A stretch of 64,000 nucleotides of DNA from Pseudomonas sp. A-RE-19 (GTDB lineage Bacteria; Pseudomonadota; Gammaproteobacteria; Pseudomonadales; Pseudomonadaceae). The position numbers and the translations under genes were made by a program. The DNA is taken from NCBI RefSeq assembly GCF_019956555.1, contig NZ_JAHBDQ010000011.1, positions 62,001 to 126,000 of the forward strand, in the 5' to 3' direction. The notes below the pieces were generated by a model. That model was not told the origin of the DNA. It searched no databases and saw only the letters and a program-made list of their open reading frames with translations. Of this stretch, positions 40,196 to 50,000 are shown piece by piece. Numbering within the stretch: the first letter of the stretch is position 1; every line of letters starts with the position of its first letter.

Positions 40196-40519
40196 CTAGT
40201 CGATCTCGCTGCCCGGCGGCGCTTCACGGGTGAAGGGAGGGCGGTGCATCGACTCCAGGTTTTGCTGCCAGCTTCTGAAGTATTCCACCAGGGTGGCTAC
40301 TTCACCCAGGTCTGCATAGGAGTAGATGACGCCGTTGAGGATCTGGACTTCGTCATTATCGTGCAGGGCTTGAATGAGCGAATCCTCGACGATTTCCGAG
40401 CCGTTGACGGTCAGGCTGATGTCATCGATCCAGTACAGCGGTTTACCGTCCTGGCTCGACCATACCTGGGTGTCGGCGTAAAAAGACTTCAGCGTTAATC
40501 CATTGGTTTTCATAGACAT
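40196..40519 (-). CDS. Small acidic hypothetical protein
   Basis: 107 residues from the ATG at 40519 (MSMKTNGLTLKSFYADTQVW); the open frame upstream overlaps the methyltransferase gene and is not used. It is acidic, has no signal or membrane segment, and ends in a Pro-rich tail (HRPPFTREAPPGSEID). 'YWIDDISLTVNG' and 'ILNGVIYSYADLGEVATLVEYF' are the most protein-like stretches. I do not recognise the family. Last gene of the putative biosynthetic unit. Confidence 0.65.
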   Translation of the reverse strand: MSMKTNGLTLKSFYADTQVWSSQDGKPLYWIDDISLTVNGSEIVEDSLIQALHDNDEVQILNGVIYSYADLGEVATLVEYFRSWQQNLESMHRPPFTREAPPGSEID

Positions 40520-40608
40520 ATCGTTATTTCCCAGTTCGACGGCAAGCATCGCCCGCCATCTGCTGATTGCTCCAATGCACCGCTCTTTTTTCAGACAGGT
40601 TCTGTGGG

Positions 40609-41391
40609 TTATGCCTTTTTCTCGGCTCTGAAACGCAGGCGTGTGTAGTCCACCGTCCATTGGCCGTCGGAGTCCAGCAGGTCATTGGCCAGCTCCTCCG
40701 TCACTTCCTCCAGAAAACTCGCGTGAGCCTCGACTGGCAGCACCGTCAGGTAAGGGCTGCCAAAGGTTTGTATCCATTGGGCAATGGGGTAATCCAGCAC
40801 CACCGGCCGTTCAAACCAACTGATAGAGCTGACATGAAACCCGGCGTTCTCCAGCACCTGCTGGTATTCACCGGCTGTGGGCAGGTACCAGGGGGCAATG
40901 TTCTGTGCATCGACGGATCTGCGCTCCAGGGCGTCGTGAATTGCCCGACGGATCAGTAAGGCATTCTTGGCGCCGGCGAATTCACCGACGAAACGCCCAC
41001 CGGGCTTGAGTGCCATAAAGGTCCCATGGGCGACTTGATCGGCACGTCGCATCCAGTGCATGGCGGCGTTGCTGAACACTGCATCGAACTCTTGGTGAAA
41101 GATCAGCTCTTCGGCATTACCCAACCTCACATCCAGGCCGCGCGATCGTGCGGCTTTCACCCGTTCCGGGCTGTAGTCGAAACCCACCACATCAGCGCCT
41201 TGCCGAGCCAATTGCTCGCTCAAATAGCCGTCGCCACAACCGATGTCCAAGACCCGCTCGCCCGCCTTGATGGCCAACAGTTCCACCGCGCCATTGGCGA
41301 GCTGAGCGACGAGACGGGCGTTGTTTTCATACTGCGAGACGTCCCATTGTTGCAGTTCAGCGGTGGGACGAAAAAAACTCGAAGAGGTCAT
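40609..41391 (-). CDS. Class I SAM-dependent methyltransferase
   Basis: 260 residues. Motif I is VLDIGCGDGYLSEQLA, motif II is VVGFDYSPERVKAA, and motif IV is 'FDAVFSNAAMHWMRRAD', the pattern of trans-aconitate/UbiE-like small-molecule methyltransferases. 'RFVGEFAGAKNALLIRRAI' follows. A tailoring role in the cluster is likely; the substrate is unknown. Confidence 0.88.
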   Translation of the reverse strand: MTSSSFFRPTAELQQWDVSQYENNARLVAQLANGAVELLAIKAGERVLDIGCGDGYLSEQLARQGADVVGFDYSPERVKAARSRGLDVRLGNAEELIFHQEFDAVFSNAAMHWMRRADQVAHGTFMALKPGGRFVGEFAGAKNALLIRRAIHDALERRSVDAQNIAPWYLPTAGEYQQVLENAGFHVSSISWFERPVVLDYPIAQWIQTFGSPYLTVLPVEAHASFLEEVTEELANDLLDSDGQWTVDYTRLRFRAEKKA

Positions 41392-41496
41392 GGGCGGGTT
41401 TCCGTCTGGGTGTGGAGAGGGTGTAACAGCCGGGCTGAAAGTCCCTTGAGGAACACGTGGATGGGAGCGCGCTGGTCAGCCAGCGCGCGGTCCTGT

Positions 41497-42396
41497 TCAG
41501 ATGCGCTTGGACAGCCAGACCAACACGATGACGATGGCGCAGACGGCCGGGGTCAGCCAGTTCCAGGACTCGCCCATCAGGATGATCGAAAAGGCAAAAG
41601 TGAAGAACGGTTGCAGCAACTGCAGCTGGCTGATGCGCTGGATGCCACCCAGGGCCAGGGCGCGGTTCCAGGAGAAGAAACCCAGCAGCGAGTTGATCAA
41701 GGCCAGAAACAACAGGGCGGCGACGCCTTGTCCAGGCAAGTTGGCGATGGTCTGGCCGTCATAGAGCCAGAGGCTGACAGGGAGCAGCACAGGCAGGCTG
41801 ATGACCAGGGTCCAGCACATGACCTGCCAACCTGGCAGTTCCTTGGAAAGTGCACCGCCCTGGGCGTAGCCAAAACCGGCCAGCAGTACGGCACCCAGCA
41901 GCGCCAGGTCACCGATGTAGATGTCTGAAACGTTCGACTTGATGACGGTGTAGGCCATCACCACCAGGAAGCCCAGGCTTGAGACCGCCCAGAACATTTT
42001 GGATGGGCGAGTGCCTGTGATGAGGGTGCCGAAAATCGCTGTGGACAGCGGTAGTGCAGCGAGCACCACGCCGCCGTGGCTGACCGGCACGTATTGCATG
42101 CCCAGCGCGGTGAGGATCGGAAAGCCGTAAACAATCCCGGTGGAGGTCAGTAACATCCGCTTGATTTGCGAACGATTGGGAAACTTTGCCCGACCGATAA
42201 GCAAAAAGGGAATTGCCGCAAACGCAGCCAACACCGACCGAAAGAACCCGACTTGCAGGGCACTCAGGTCGCCAGCGAGCATTTTTGCCGCCGGTAAGGT
42301 CATGGCAAACGCCGCGACCGAAATGAGGCCCAGGAAATAGGCTTGCAGGTCTTGATTCTTTGTTTCTTGAAAGCTGGCTACGTTGGTTTGCGTCAT
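41497..42396 (-). CDS. DMT-superfamily transporter (EamA)
   Basis: 299 residues with about ten membrane segments and two EamA repeats (first repeat 'SVAAFAMTLPAAKMLAGDLSA', second ending 'LMGESWNWLTPAVCAIVIVLVWLSK'). EamA proteins export metabolites such as amino acids or small products. In this gene unit it is the likely exporter of the product. The family fits the amino-acid-linked MocR regulator. Confidence 0.9.
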   Translation of the reverse strand: MTQTNVASFQETKNQDLQAYFLGLISVAAFAMTLPAAKMLAGDLSALQVGFFRSVLAAFAAIPFLLIGRAKFPNRSQIKRMLLTSTGIVYGFPILTALGMQYVPVSHGGVVLAALPLSTAIFGTLITGTRPSKMFWAVSSLGFLVVMAYTVIKSNVSDIYIGDLALLGAVLLAGFGYAQGGALSKELPGWQVMCWTLVISLPVLLPVSLWLYDGQTIANLPGQGVAALLFLALINSLLGFFSWNRALALGGIQRISQLQLLQPFFTFAFSIILMGESWNWLTPAVCAIVIVLVWLSKRI

Positions 42397-42460
42397 GGGA
42401 CGTTTCCTTCTGGCTTCGCCGGTCGTACGTCCACCCTGCGGGGGTGGACGTACATTCCGA

Positions 42461-43084
42461 TCAGATCTGTTTGTTGTTGAGGTTGGGTTTGTCCAACGGG
42501 CTGGTGCTCAGGAAAAACACCAGGGAGGAGCGTGTGCCGCTCTCCACCTTGCGTACGCCGTGGGGAATCTCGCAGCGATTGATCAGCACATCGGCATAGC
42601 CGGTTTTAAATTGCGATTCGCGGCCTTCATGCTCGATGAAAAACTCGCCGCCTTCGTATTGTTTGCCGAACTGGATCACCACTGAATAGCGATATTCCAG
42701 GTTGCTGTAGGTATCGATGTGCTTGCCGATGAAGTTGCCGGCTTCCAGCAGATTGGACTGGCAGCGACGGATAAAACACTCGGCTTCCATGATGCCGTTG
42801 AAGAACTCACGACTCTTTCCCGACGAGAGGATTTCCACCACGCGTTTTCCGTAAGGATCGTTGCGATACACCGGTAACTGGCCTTTCTGATCCTCCATGA
42901 AGCGTCCCACTGCGAGAAAGTTTTCTTCGCCCACATCGCCGATTTCGATGATGGTTTTGGGGATGACCTGGCACGCCGCTTCCATGTACTCCAGCTCTTC
43001 TTGAGAAAACAGCTGTGAGGCTTTGAGGGAGGCGTAGGCGTTGTTCTGCAGTTCGTGGTTCGCAGCTTGAATCGTCTCTTGCAT
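42461..43084 (-). CDS. 2-oxoglutarate/Fe(II)-dependent oxygenase
   Basis: 207 residues. The iron ligands are visible as His122-x-Asp124 (GKHIDTYSN) and His175 (EIPHGVRKV), with Arg185 ten residues later for 2-oxoglutarate. 'YSVVIQFGKQYEGGEFFIEH' is typical of the PKHD/prolyl-4-hydroxylase-like fold. Probably a small-molecule hydroxylase. It starts 3 bases after the upstream desaturase gene's stop, so the two are co-translated. Confidence 0.88.
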   Translation of the reverse strand: MQETIQAANHELQNNAYASLKASQLFSQEELEYMEAACQVIPKTIIEIGDVGEENFLAVGRFMEDQKGQLPVYRNDPYGKRVVEILSSGKSREFFNGIMEAECFIRRCQSNLLEAGNFIGKHIDTYSNLEYRYSVVIQFGKQYEGGEFFIEHEGRESQFKTGYADVLINRCEIPHGVRKVESGTRSSLVFFLSTSPLDKPNLNNKQI

Positions 43085-43087
43085 TGC

Positions 43088-44326
43088 TCAGACTCCTTGA
43101 GAGGTGGACGTTGGGTACAGGCTGTTTGGGGTATCGAGAGAAGCAGGTTCCCGAGGGGTAAACGGCTCGGTCACTCCTCGGCACAAATGGTCGCGAATCA
43201 GGTACAGCCCCGCCATGAACCCCCAGACTTCGAGGAACGGGCCGTAAGGGGAAGGCTGTTGCTCGACGCTGGCGCGATAGTTGGCGATATGCCGGTAATG
43301 CACGTTGGGGCGACGGTGGTGTGCGTCGTGGTTGGGCAAGTCTTGCGGGTACACATACAAGCGCACCGGCAGATCGTAGAGCGCACACTTCAATACCCAG
43401 ACGGCGTGCGCGATGATCCCGCGCTCTGGCGGTGTACGGCCCTGGAAACGACCCCAGGTCAGTCGGCCATAGTGGCTTTTCTCGGTGCTGCGGGCGTCCC
43501 GGTGATAGAACCACAGGTGCTCGGTAAACAATTGCAGCCACATGGAGTGCTCAAACAGCACAGCGCGCGGGATCACATACATCAAGCCAAAGGCTGGTAA
43601 CCCGCCTGTCGCCCACAGTAGCGTCAGCAATACGCCCCAGAAGCAGCCGCGAAACAGCGCTTCACGACGGTCAAGACGAACGAAGCTGTCGAGCAGCGTC
43701 CCACGCCATTGGCGCATCAGGTAAACGGGGCGAAAGGGCGTGCAGCAGACTCGCCACCAGTAGACCGGTTCCGGCATCCCCGGGTAGAACCCTTGCTCAC
43801 GAATGAAGCGCTGGTCGGGATCGGTGTCGGAGCACAACACATGGATATTGTGGTGTTCGCGCACATGGCTCTGGTTATAGGTGTCCCAATCCTGGTACAG
43901 CAGCGGTGTGGTCAGAAAGAGCCTGGCATAGCGCTGCGCGCGAGCCTTGTCCTTGAGCACCGCGCCGTGGGTCAGGTAGTGGAAAGTGGCTTGCATGCTG
44001 CGCAATCGGTTAACCATCAAGACCCAGCCCACCAGCACCAGCAACACCGCGGTACCCGTGGAGAAGGCTCCCTCCAGAACGGCTTGGCCAAGCATCACCA
44101 GGGCGATCATCACTGACCAGGTGAACAGCAAATGAGCCACCAGAAAGCGCTCACCGCTCTCATTCATTGCGCGCTTTAACGCCTCGGGTGCCAGTGCCTG
44201 TCCCTTGCCGGTCAGCCAGGTCCAGAAACCCTGGAAGGGCAGATGGGCATAGCTGGCACGGACATCGCCCTGTGGCCCGTACTGACAGTAGAGAGTGCAT
44301 TGACCTGCACTTTCACGGGCGCTCAT
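43088..44326 (-). CDS. Fatty-acid-desaturase-like membrane diiron enzyme
   Basis: 412 residues from the ATG at 44326, which overlaps the upstream gene's stop (TGATG). Three histidine clusters expected of membrane diiron enzymes are seen: HYLTHG, HVREHHNIH and NHDAHHRRPNVHY, spaced by hydrophobic segments (about 62-82, 90-108, 240-275). Members act on lipids but also on amino acids and natural products. With an oxygenase, methyltransferase and exporter beside it, a tailoring role is more likely than membrane-lipid desaturation. Confidence 0.85.
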   Translation of the reverse strand: MSARESAGQCTLYCQYGPQGDVRASYAHLPFQGFWTWLTGKGQALAPEALKRAMNESGERFLVAHLLFTWSVMIALVMLGQAVLEGAFSTGTAVLLVLVGWVLMVNRLRSMQATFHYLTHGAVLKDKARAQRYARLFLTTPLLYQDWDTYNQSHVREHHNIHVLCSDTDPDQRFIREQGFYPGMPEPVYWWRVCCTPFRPVYLMRQWRGTLLDSFVRLDRREALFRGCFWGVLLTLLWATGGLPAFGLMYVIPRAVLFEHSMWLQLFTEHLWFYHRDARSTEKSHYGRLTWGRFQGRTPPERGIIAHAVWVLKCALYDLPVRLYVYPQDLPNHDAHHRRPNVHYRHIANYRASVEQQPSPYGPFLEVWGFMAGLYLIRDHLCRGVTEPFTPREPASLDTPNSLYPTSTSQGV

Positions 44327-45525
44327 CAGTAAACCCGGGTCAGGTAAAGGACAGGAATGGTGCTGTACAGCCAATAGAAGGGTTGCATGCGATTGTGATC
44401 CGCTCCGATAACAATCGGGTTGGTCCACTGCCGGGCAAACACCTTGCCGATGGCCGCATACTCCGCACCCTGGGCATACAGGATCTGCATCAGCTCTTCG
44501 TTGCTGCGCTGCTGGTGCCAGGCCTGATAGAGCGGCAGTCGGGCACTGAAGATGGAGGCATAGTCGAGATCGTCCTCGACGATGCAGCCGTTGTCCTGAT
44601 GTGCCAGACGCTGTTGGGCTTCAGTCGTCAGTGCATGCCAGCAGTCCTCGCCACCGGCCGCTTCGGCGATCATGATCGACTCGGCGCCTGGGCCGAGAAC
44701 GTCGAGGATCTTCTGCTGGCTGATTCGCAGTTTGTGAGCGAAGCCTTCGCGTGTTTCCTTGAGGCGGCTCAGGGTACTGGCGTCAAACCCTTCAAAATCC
44801 CCGGCCGCCACGGCGATCCGTGCATCGATGCCGTGCTTTTGCAGCACTGCTTGCAGGTCAGGCAGGGTCTTGACCACACGTCCGGCCACCAGCCCGATGC
44901 CTTCGCCCAGATGCTCGAAGGTATAGCGCAGGCGGCCATTCTTGTTTTCGTAGCCGTAATCAGGGCACACCGGGGAGACCAGGGTAATGGTTTCACCGGC
45001 CAGTCCCTTGGCCAGAGCCTGGGCAAAACGCGCGACAAAGTGGGGCGCTGATTGGGCAAATGACAAACGCTCAAAGGCCTGCTCAAGATCCACCACCAAC
45101 TCGTCCGGCAGTTCTCGCATGGCGGGGTATCGCACTTTCAGGGCCGGGGTCGTGGCGGTGTTGTCGTTGATGGCACACAGCAGCAAATTCAACAGCGAAG
45201 GACGGCTTTGGTTGATGTACGGCTTGTCCAGAATCAAGGTTTTCTTGCCCTGAGTGGAACGAACCTGCCATTGAAAGCCGGGGAATTTGGACTGTATGAA
45301 ACGATAAAACGGCATGTAACGAGGAAGCCCCGTCTGGTTATCGTCCGAGTGTTGGAACCGGGCATAAACATCGGACAACTTTGACACTTCACTTTCAATG
45401 CAAAGTGCCTGTACCAAGTCAGCCGGTGGCTGTTGGGAAAGTGAAATAGGTGACAGCACGCGCTTGCTGATCAACTTGTGGGTAAGTTTGTTTCTGACAT
45501 AGTAGTGGGCGAGAGATTGGCTCAT
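44326..45525 (-). CDS. Unrecognised 399-residue protein of the gene unit
   Basis: 399 residues, no signal peptide or membrane segment. The middle has 'GETITLVSPVCPDYGYENKNGRLRYTF' (motif CPDYGYE), 'LPDLQAVLQKHGIDARIAVAAGDFEGFD', and near the end 'YAAIGKVFARQWTNPIVIGADHNRMQ'. The alternation of strands and helices suggests a Rossmann-like enzyme. The order resembles isonitrile synthases of the PvcA kind only loosely, and I do not claim that. It is translationally coupled to the desaturase, so it probably acts in the same pathway. Confidence 0.7.
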   Translation of the reverse strand: MSQSLAHYYVRNKLTHKLISKRVLSPISLSQQPPADLVQALCIESEVSKLSDVYARFQHSDDNQTGLPRYMPFYRFIQSKFPGFQWQVRSTQGKKTLILDKPYINQSRPSLLNLLLCAINDNTATTPALKVRYPAMRELPDELVVDLEQAFERLSFAQSAPHFVARFAQALAKGLAGETITLVSPVCPDYGYENKNGRLRYTFEHLGEGIGLVAGRVVKTLPDLQAVLQKHGIDARIAVAAGDFEGFDASTLSRLKETREGFAHKLRISQQKILDVLGPGAESIMIAEAAGGEDCWHALTTEAQQRLAHQDNGCIVEDDLDYASIFSARLPLYQAWHQQRSNEELMQILYAQGAEYAAIGKVFARQWTNPIVIGADHNRMQPFYWLYSTIPVLYLTRVY

Positions 45526-45529
45526 GGGA

Positions 45530-46270
45530 TCACCGGTATGAAAGTTCCTGATCAGCAGGCATTAGTTCAATAAGATTAATATTGACGTGGGAGGGCTGAT
45601 GCAGGGCCCAGAGGATCGAGTTGGCAACATCCATCGGCTCAAGCGGCGTCAGGGTGCTGTACACCCGGTCGGCTCTGGCTTGATCGCCGGCAAATTGAAC
45701 CAAGGCGAATTCTGAGCGGGTTTTACCAGGTGCGATGTTGGTCAACCGGACCCGAGCGCCCACCAGTTCGGTGCGCAGGCATTGTCCGAAGTGGTCGACA
45801 AAGGCTTTGGATGCCGCATAGACATGGCCGCCGGCGTAGTGATAATGAGCGCCAATCGAGGTCAGGTTGATAATGTGCCCGCGTCCACTTTCTATCAGCT
45901 TGGGTAATACCGCCCGAGTGACATTGATCAAACCGTGAACATTGGTCTCCAGCATGGTGGATATTTGAACATCCGAGACTTCCAGTAACGTCCCTTGTCC
46001 CTGAAGTAAGCCGGCGCTATTGATGAGTTTGCTGATGGCGGCAAATGCATCGGGGAGTTGTTTCAGCTGTGTGTTGAGTGAGTCGATGTCACGCACATCA
46101 CAGCTTAGGGGATAAAAACGCTCACCCAATTCGTCGGCCAATGCATTGAGGCGCTCGGTTCTGCGCCCAATTCCAACTACCTTGCTTCCCTGTTCGATCA
46201 ACTTCCTGGCACAGGCCAGACCAATACCTGATGTCACTCCGGTGACAACCACTGTTTCATCAGTGTTCAA
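45530..46270 (-). CDS. Short-chain dehydrogenase/reductase
   Basis: 246 residues from a TTG start with AAAGGAGC 7 bases upstream; no ATG fits the frame. The NAD(P) motif is TGVTSGIG (residues 10-17), the Ser is in LTSIGAHYHYAG, and YAASK holds the catalytic Tyr-x-x-x-Lys. GIGRR after the second strand suggests NADP use. It is close to the YdfG group that oxidises 3-hydroxy acids and serine. First gene of the unit; 4 bases separate it from the next. Confidence 0.9.
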   Translation of the reverse strand: MNTDETVVVTGVTSGIGLACARKLIEQGSKVVGIGRRTERLNALADELGERFYPLSCDVRDIDSLNTQLKQLPDAFAAISKLINSAGLLQGQGTLLEVSDVQISTMLETNVHGLINVTRAVLPKLIESGRGHIINLTSIGAHYHYAGGHVYAASKAFVDHFGQCLRTELVGARVRLTNIAPGKTRSEFALVQFAGDQARADRVYSTLTPLEPMDVANSILWALHQPSHVNINLIELMPADQELSYR

Positions 46271-46301
46271 TTGAAGCTCCTTTTTTTATTGCATTTTTTA
46301 T

Positions 46302-46375
46302 CGGTACTTGGCGAACTGAGGCGTGGGTGCCTGATGACGAACTGCAGATTAGGGAGCTTGGCGAGGGAAGTACCG
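46302..46375. promoter_or_regulatory. Paired repeats upstream of the SDR gene (possible MocR operators)
   Basis: CGGTACTT (46302-46309) and its inverse AAGTACCG (46368-46375), plus a direct repeat CTTGGCGA at 46307 and 46357 (50 bases apart), lie 32-105 bases upstream of the first gene of the unit. MocR proteins often bind spaced direct repeats. The assignment is positional only. Confidence 0.3.
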
Positions 46376-46546
46376 GTACGGCGACGGGCATGGGCAACGA
46401 ACTGTATCGTTGCGCGACCATGACAGTTGGAGGCCCGTTTGTTTCGATAGCGCGCAGGCGTGCTCGCACGGATCGATGCCTGTGAGAGAGGCTTCACCAG
46501 GGGGAAAGGTCAGGAGAGCGGTGGGGGGAGGATTATTCCGGGCATT

Positions 46547-46573
46547 AAAAAGCCGGCTTGTGGGCGGCTTTAT
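46547..46573. terminator. Terminator-like hairpin
   Basis: AAAAAGCCG and CGGCTTTATT with an 8-base loop. On the minus strand the T-run is better (GCCGGCTTTTT), so it would end a transcript coming from the right; no intact gene is seen there. Confidence 0.55.
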
Positions 46574-47093
46574 TGTTGAGTTATGGCCTTGTTTTACTGG
46601 ATTGTACGCTCACTTTAAGTTTTGTCCCCCCATTTGTCCCCCCATCTCGTTTGTGCGTGACCGATCCTGTCGTGAAATTTGCTCCACTGGGGGCATAAAA
46701 AGATGGCAAGTCGGGTGACTGCCCCAGCAAGCCCTCGGAAAGGGGAAAGAGGGTGAGACCGGTTTTAACCTGATGCTTCAATGTCGGAGTTACGGCAGGC
46801 GTAAGCGTCCAGCCAACACACCTTCTTGATCCCAATGCTTAGGGTGATCGTATCCGCCTATTTTAAGTGGTGATCTTTTCATGATTGTCGAATCAGACGT
46901 CTCAGCGATTTTTCTCGAATCGGCCTGAAAAACCAAATCGTAGGGGCCAACCGGCTAAGCTTTGCCGAAAGAGGTATCTCAATCAGTTGTGCTTGAGCCG
47001 AAGCTGCCAAACGTCCTTCACGTAGCGTTGTAGCAGTTGTCCGCCATTAGGCTACCGTTGGATACCAACGACAACGTTTTCCGAGGAACTGGA
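46574..47093. other. Gene-free stretch at the left edge of the defence island
   Basis: About 520 bases without a supported gene. TTTGTCCCCCCA is repeated in tandem at 46621-46632 and 46633-46644. A minus-strand frame of 84 codons (46581-46835) ends just before the terminator-like hairpin and could be the tail of a lost gene, but I recognise nothing in it. Base composition turns more AT-rich from about 46850. No tRNA or integrase was found. Confidence 0.5.
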
Positions 47094-50000
47094 ATGAACG
47101 AGTTGCTGCATGCATCGGGAGCGGTGATAGCACGTTGGCTGGAGACAAAACTTCCTTCGCTAAGCCCGAAGTGGTGGGTCGACAATGTCTTTAACCGTTT
47201 GACCTTTCAGCAGCAACGAATCGTCGAGGAAAAGCGTATCCAGTCTCTCTCGGGGCTTGACCTAGCCGCTATCCTTCGCGTGCTTGATCAGAACTGGACT
47301 GAACTGGCAGGGGCCGAGCCCCTCCCGAGAGAGGCGAGAAATTGGATTAGGGAGCTGCAAAGCGTTCGCAATCGGTGGGCTCATGCTCCTGCAGGTGGCT
47401 TGAACTCCACGGACGCTTATCGAGACGCCGATACTTTGAAGCGGTTCCTTTACGTCATTAATGCTGATGATGCTCTTCTAAACCGAGTCGAAGAGTTCAA
47501 GCGAGCTACTCTGGCAAGGATGGCATCGCAAACTGAAGTGCTCGCAGCGTCAACTCAGGGCTCTACCCAGACCGCCCTACCTGCAGAGAGTCCTGCGCCC
47601 GCGCCAAAATCGGCACAAAAGTTTTCAGTTGGAGAGCTACTCTGTCTGCGCTCCAATCCAAACGCCGTGTTCCCCGTTTTGGAGGTACTTCCGAGCGTAG
47701 AGGCAGAGACCCGCTACCGGGTCTTCGAGAATGGGGCGAGGCAGGTTTACTATGAAAGCCAACTCCAAGCACTGGATGATCCAGCTGAAAGCCATAAGGT
47801 CCTAACCGCGACCGAGCTCTCCGCAATGCTCAGTGCAGTACAACTGTCCTCGCCGTCTGCCTCTACGCTCTACTCATTGAATTCCGGCCGCGTTCGGTTT
47901 GTACCGTACCAGTACCGACCGATATTCAAGCTCATTCGAGCAGACCGGCCACGCCTGCTTGTTGCAGACGAAGTTGGTGTGGGTAAGACAATCGAGGCTG
48001 GGCTCATTCTCAAGGAGTTGCAGGCCCGTAGTGACATCAAGTCAGTCCTCATCATTTGCCCAAAAGCTCTGGTAGCCGAGCGCAAATGGGAACTGGAAAT
48101 GAAGCGCTTTGATGAGCACTTCGTCGCGTTCGACGGGTCACTGCTCCGCCACTGTATTAAGGAAACACACCTCAGTGGTGAGTGGCCTGCCCAATATGAG
48201 AAAGCCATTCTTCCGACTTCACTGTTCGACGGCGATTTGCTCTTTGGCAAGCCGGGCAAGGGGAAGTCGCGAGACCTTGGTCTGCTTGAGCTGGATCCCT
48301 CACCGAAGTTCGACCTAGTCATCGTTGATGAAGCGCATCACATCCGCAATGCCGATACGTTTCTGCACCAAGCAGTGCGCTACTTTGCGGATAATGCGGA
48401 GGCGGTAGTATTTCTTTCGGCTACCCCGGTGCAACTTGGTCGTGAAGACCTATACACGCTGCTCAACGTCCTACGCCCCGACGTCATCATTGATCCGGCC
48501 AGCTTCAACCAGATGGCTGAGCCTAACCAGTTTATCAACGCGGGCATTCAAGCCTGCCGTCGGGGAAGCTCAGGCTGGACAGAGGAAGTGCGGGAGCAAC
48601 TTCGTGGCGTTGCCAGCACTACTTGGGGGCGCGAGGTGCTCGCGGTGAACCCGGGGTTCCAGCACATCTATGACGGGCTAGCCGAAGGATCTGAGGACGG
48701 CGCTGTTCGCATTAAGACCATCCAGGCCCTAGAAGACCTCTACACTTTTAGTTCGCTCATCAATCGCACCAGGCGCCGCGACATCGGTGAGTTCACGACC
48801 CGAAAGGCTGAGACGGTTACCACTGAGTTCACCCCAAGCCAAAAGGTTCTTCACGACGACCTACTCTCCGTCATCGCACGCATTTTCGCTCGGCTGCACG
48901 GCAATCAGAACGTCAAGTTCATGATGACAACGGTCAGCAGACAGGCTGCGAGCAGCCTGTATGGCTTGGCTCCAGCTCTCGAGGACATCCTTCTGGGCAA
49001 GCTAGCCCGTCTTGAAGCTGAGGACGACGGTGAAAACGTTGAGGAGCGCTCTTTCGACTTCGTGGACCAAATTAGCGAGGACATCGAGTCGCTTGTCGAG
49101 CGGGCCAAGCGTCTGGATCCGAAGGACCCGAAGGCAGAAGCCTTCATGCAAGTGGTCACTGACAAACTGACCATGCCTCGTAACAAGCTCTTGGTCTTCA
49201 GTACCTTCAGGCACACCCTTCACTATCTCGCTGGCAAGCTGGAGGCTGCCAACATCCGCTTTGGCCTAGTGCACGGTGGTATCTCCGATGAAAACCGTGC
49301 GTCGCTGCGCTACCGCTTCTCTTTGCCCAAGGAAGATGAAGACGCAATCGATGTGCTCTTATCCTCGGAGGTCGGTTGTGAAGGTCTGGACTTCCAGTTC
49401 TGCGACTGTCTCATCAACTTCGATCTGCCGTGGAACCCGATGCGAATCGAGCAACGCATTGGCCGTATTGACCGCTATGGGCAGCAAAGCGATGCGGTGG
49501 GCATCTTCAACCTGGTCACACCTGGGACGATTGACGCGGAAATTTATGACCGCTGCCTATCTCGCATCGGAGTGTTCCAGCACGCCATTGGCGGCAATGA
49601 GGAAATCCTGGGTGACATCACGCGAGAGCTTCACAGCATCGCCGAGACCTTCAGCCTCAGCGAAGAGGAGCGAGCCCAACGACTTCAGCAGCTGTCCGAC
49701 AATAAGATTCGACAAATCGAGGAAGAGCAGCGCCTCGAAGAGCGCCAGGGTGAGCTATTCGGACTCAATATCGCTGCTGCGAGCTGGGAACAGCGTCTGG
49801 CGCAGTCCCGAAACCATTGGCTTGAACCTCATGCGCTTAGCCGTGCAGTGGCATCCTATCTGGGCCGACGTCTTGGTAAAGAGCAGGATTTCCTACTTGG
49901 GGACAAACCACTGAAAACCTTGCGTCTCAGTCAAGAGGCCCGCGCTACGTTGCTCGAGGACTTCCGCAAGCTTCCGCGTTCAACTGATCCGATGCATCGA

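Noticed and set aside
44326..45525. Isonitrile synthase (PvcA) reading of the 399-residue protein
   Set aside because: The layout is loosely similar but the signature residues known from PvcA are not found, so the function was left open.
46581..46835. 84-codon minus-strand frame ending just before a terminator-like hairpin, suspected integrase tail
   Set aside because: It has the position of a gene end but no integrase motif, no plausible start and no recognisable residues; kept only as a remark on the island edge.
46400..46900. tRNA or tmRNA 3' end as island attachment site
   Set aside because: No T-arm (GGTTCGAATCC-like) or tmRNA tail could be found on either strand.
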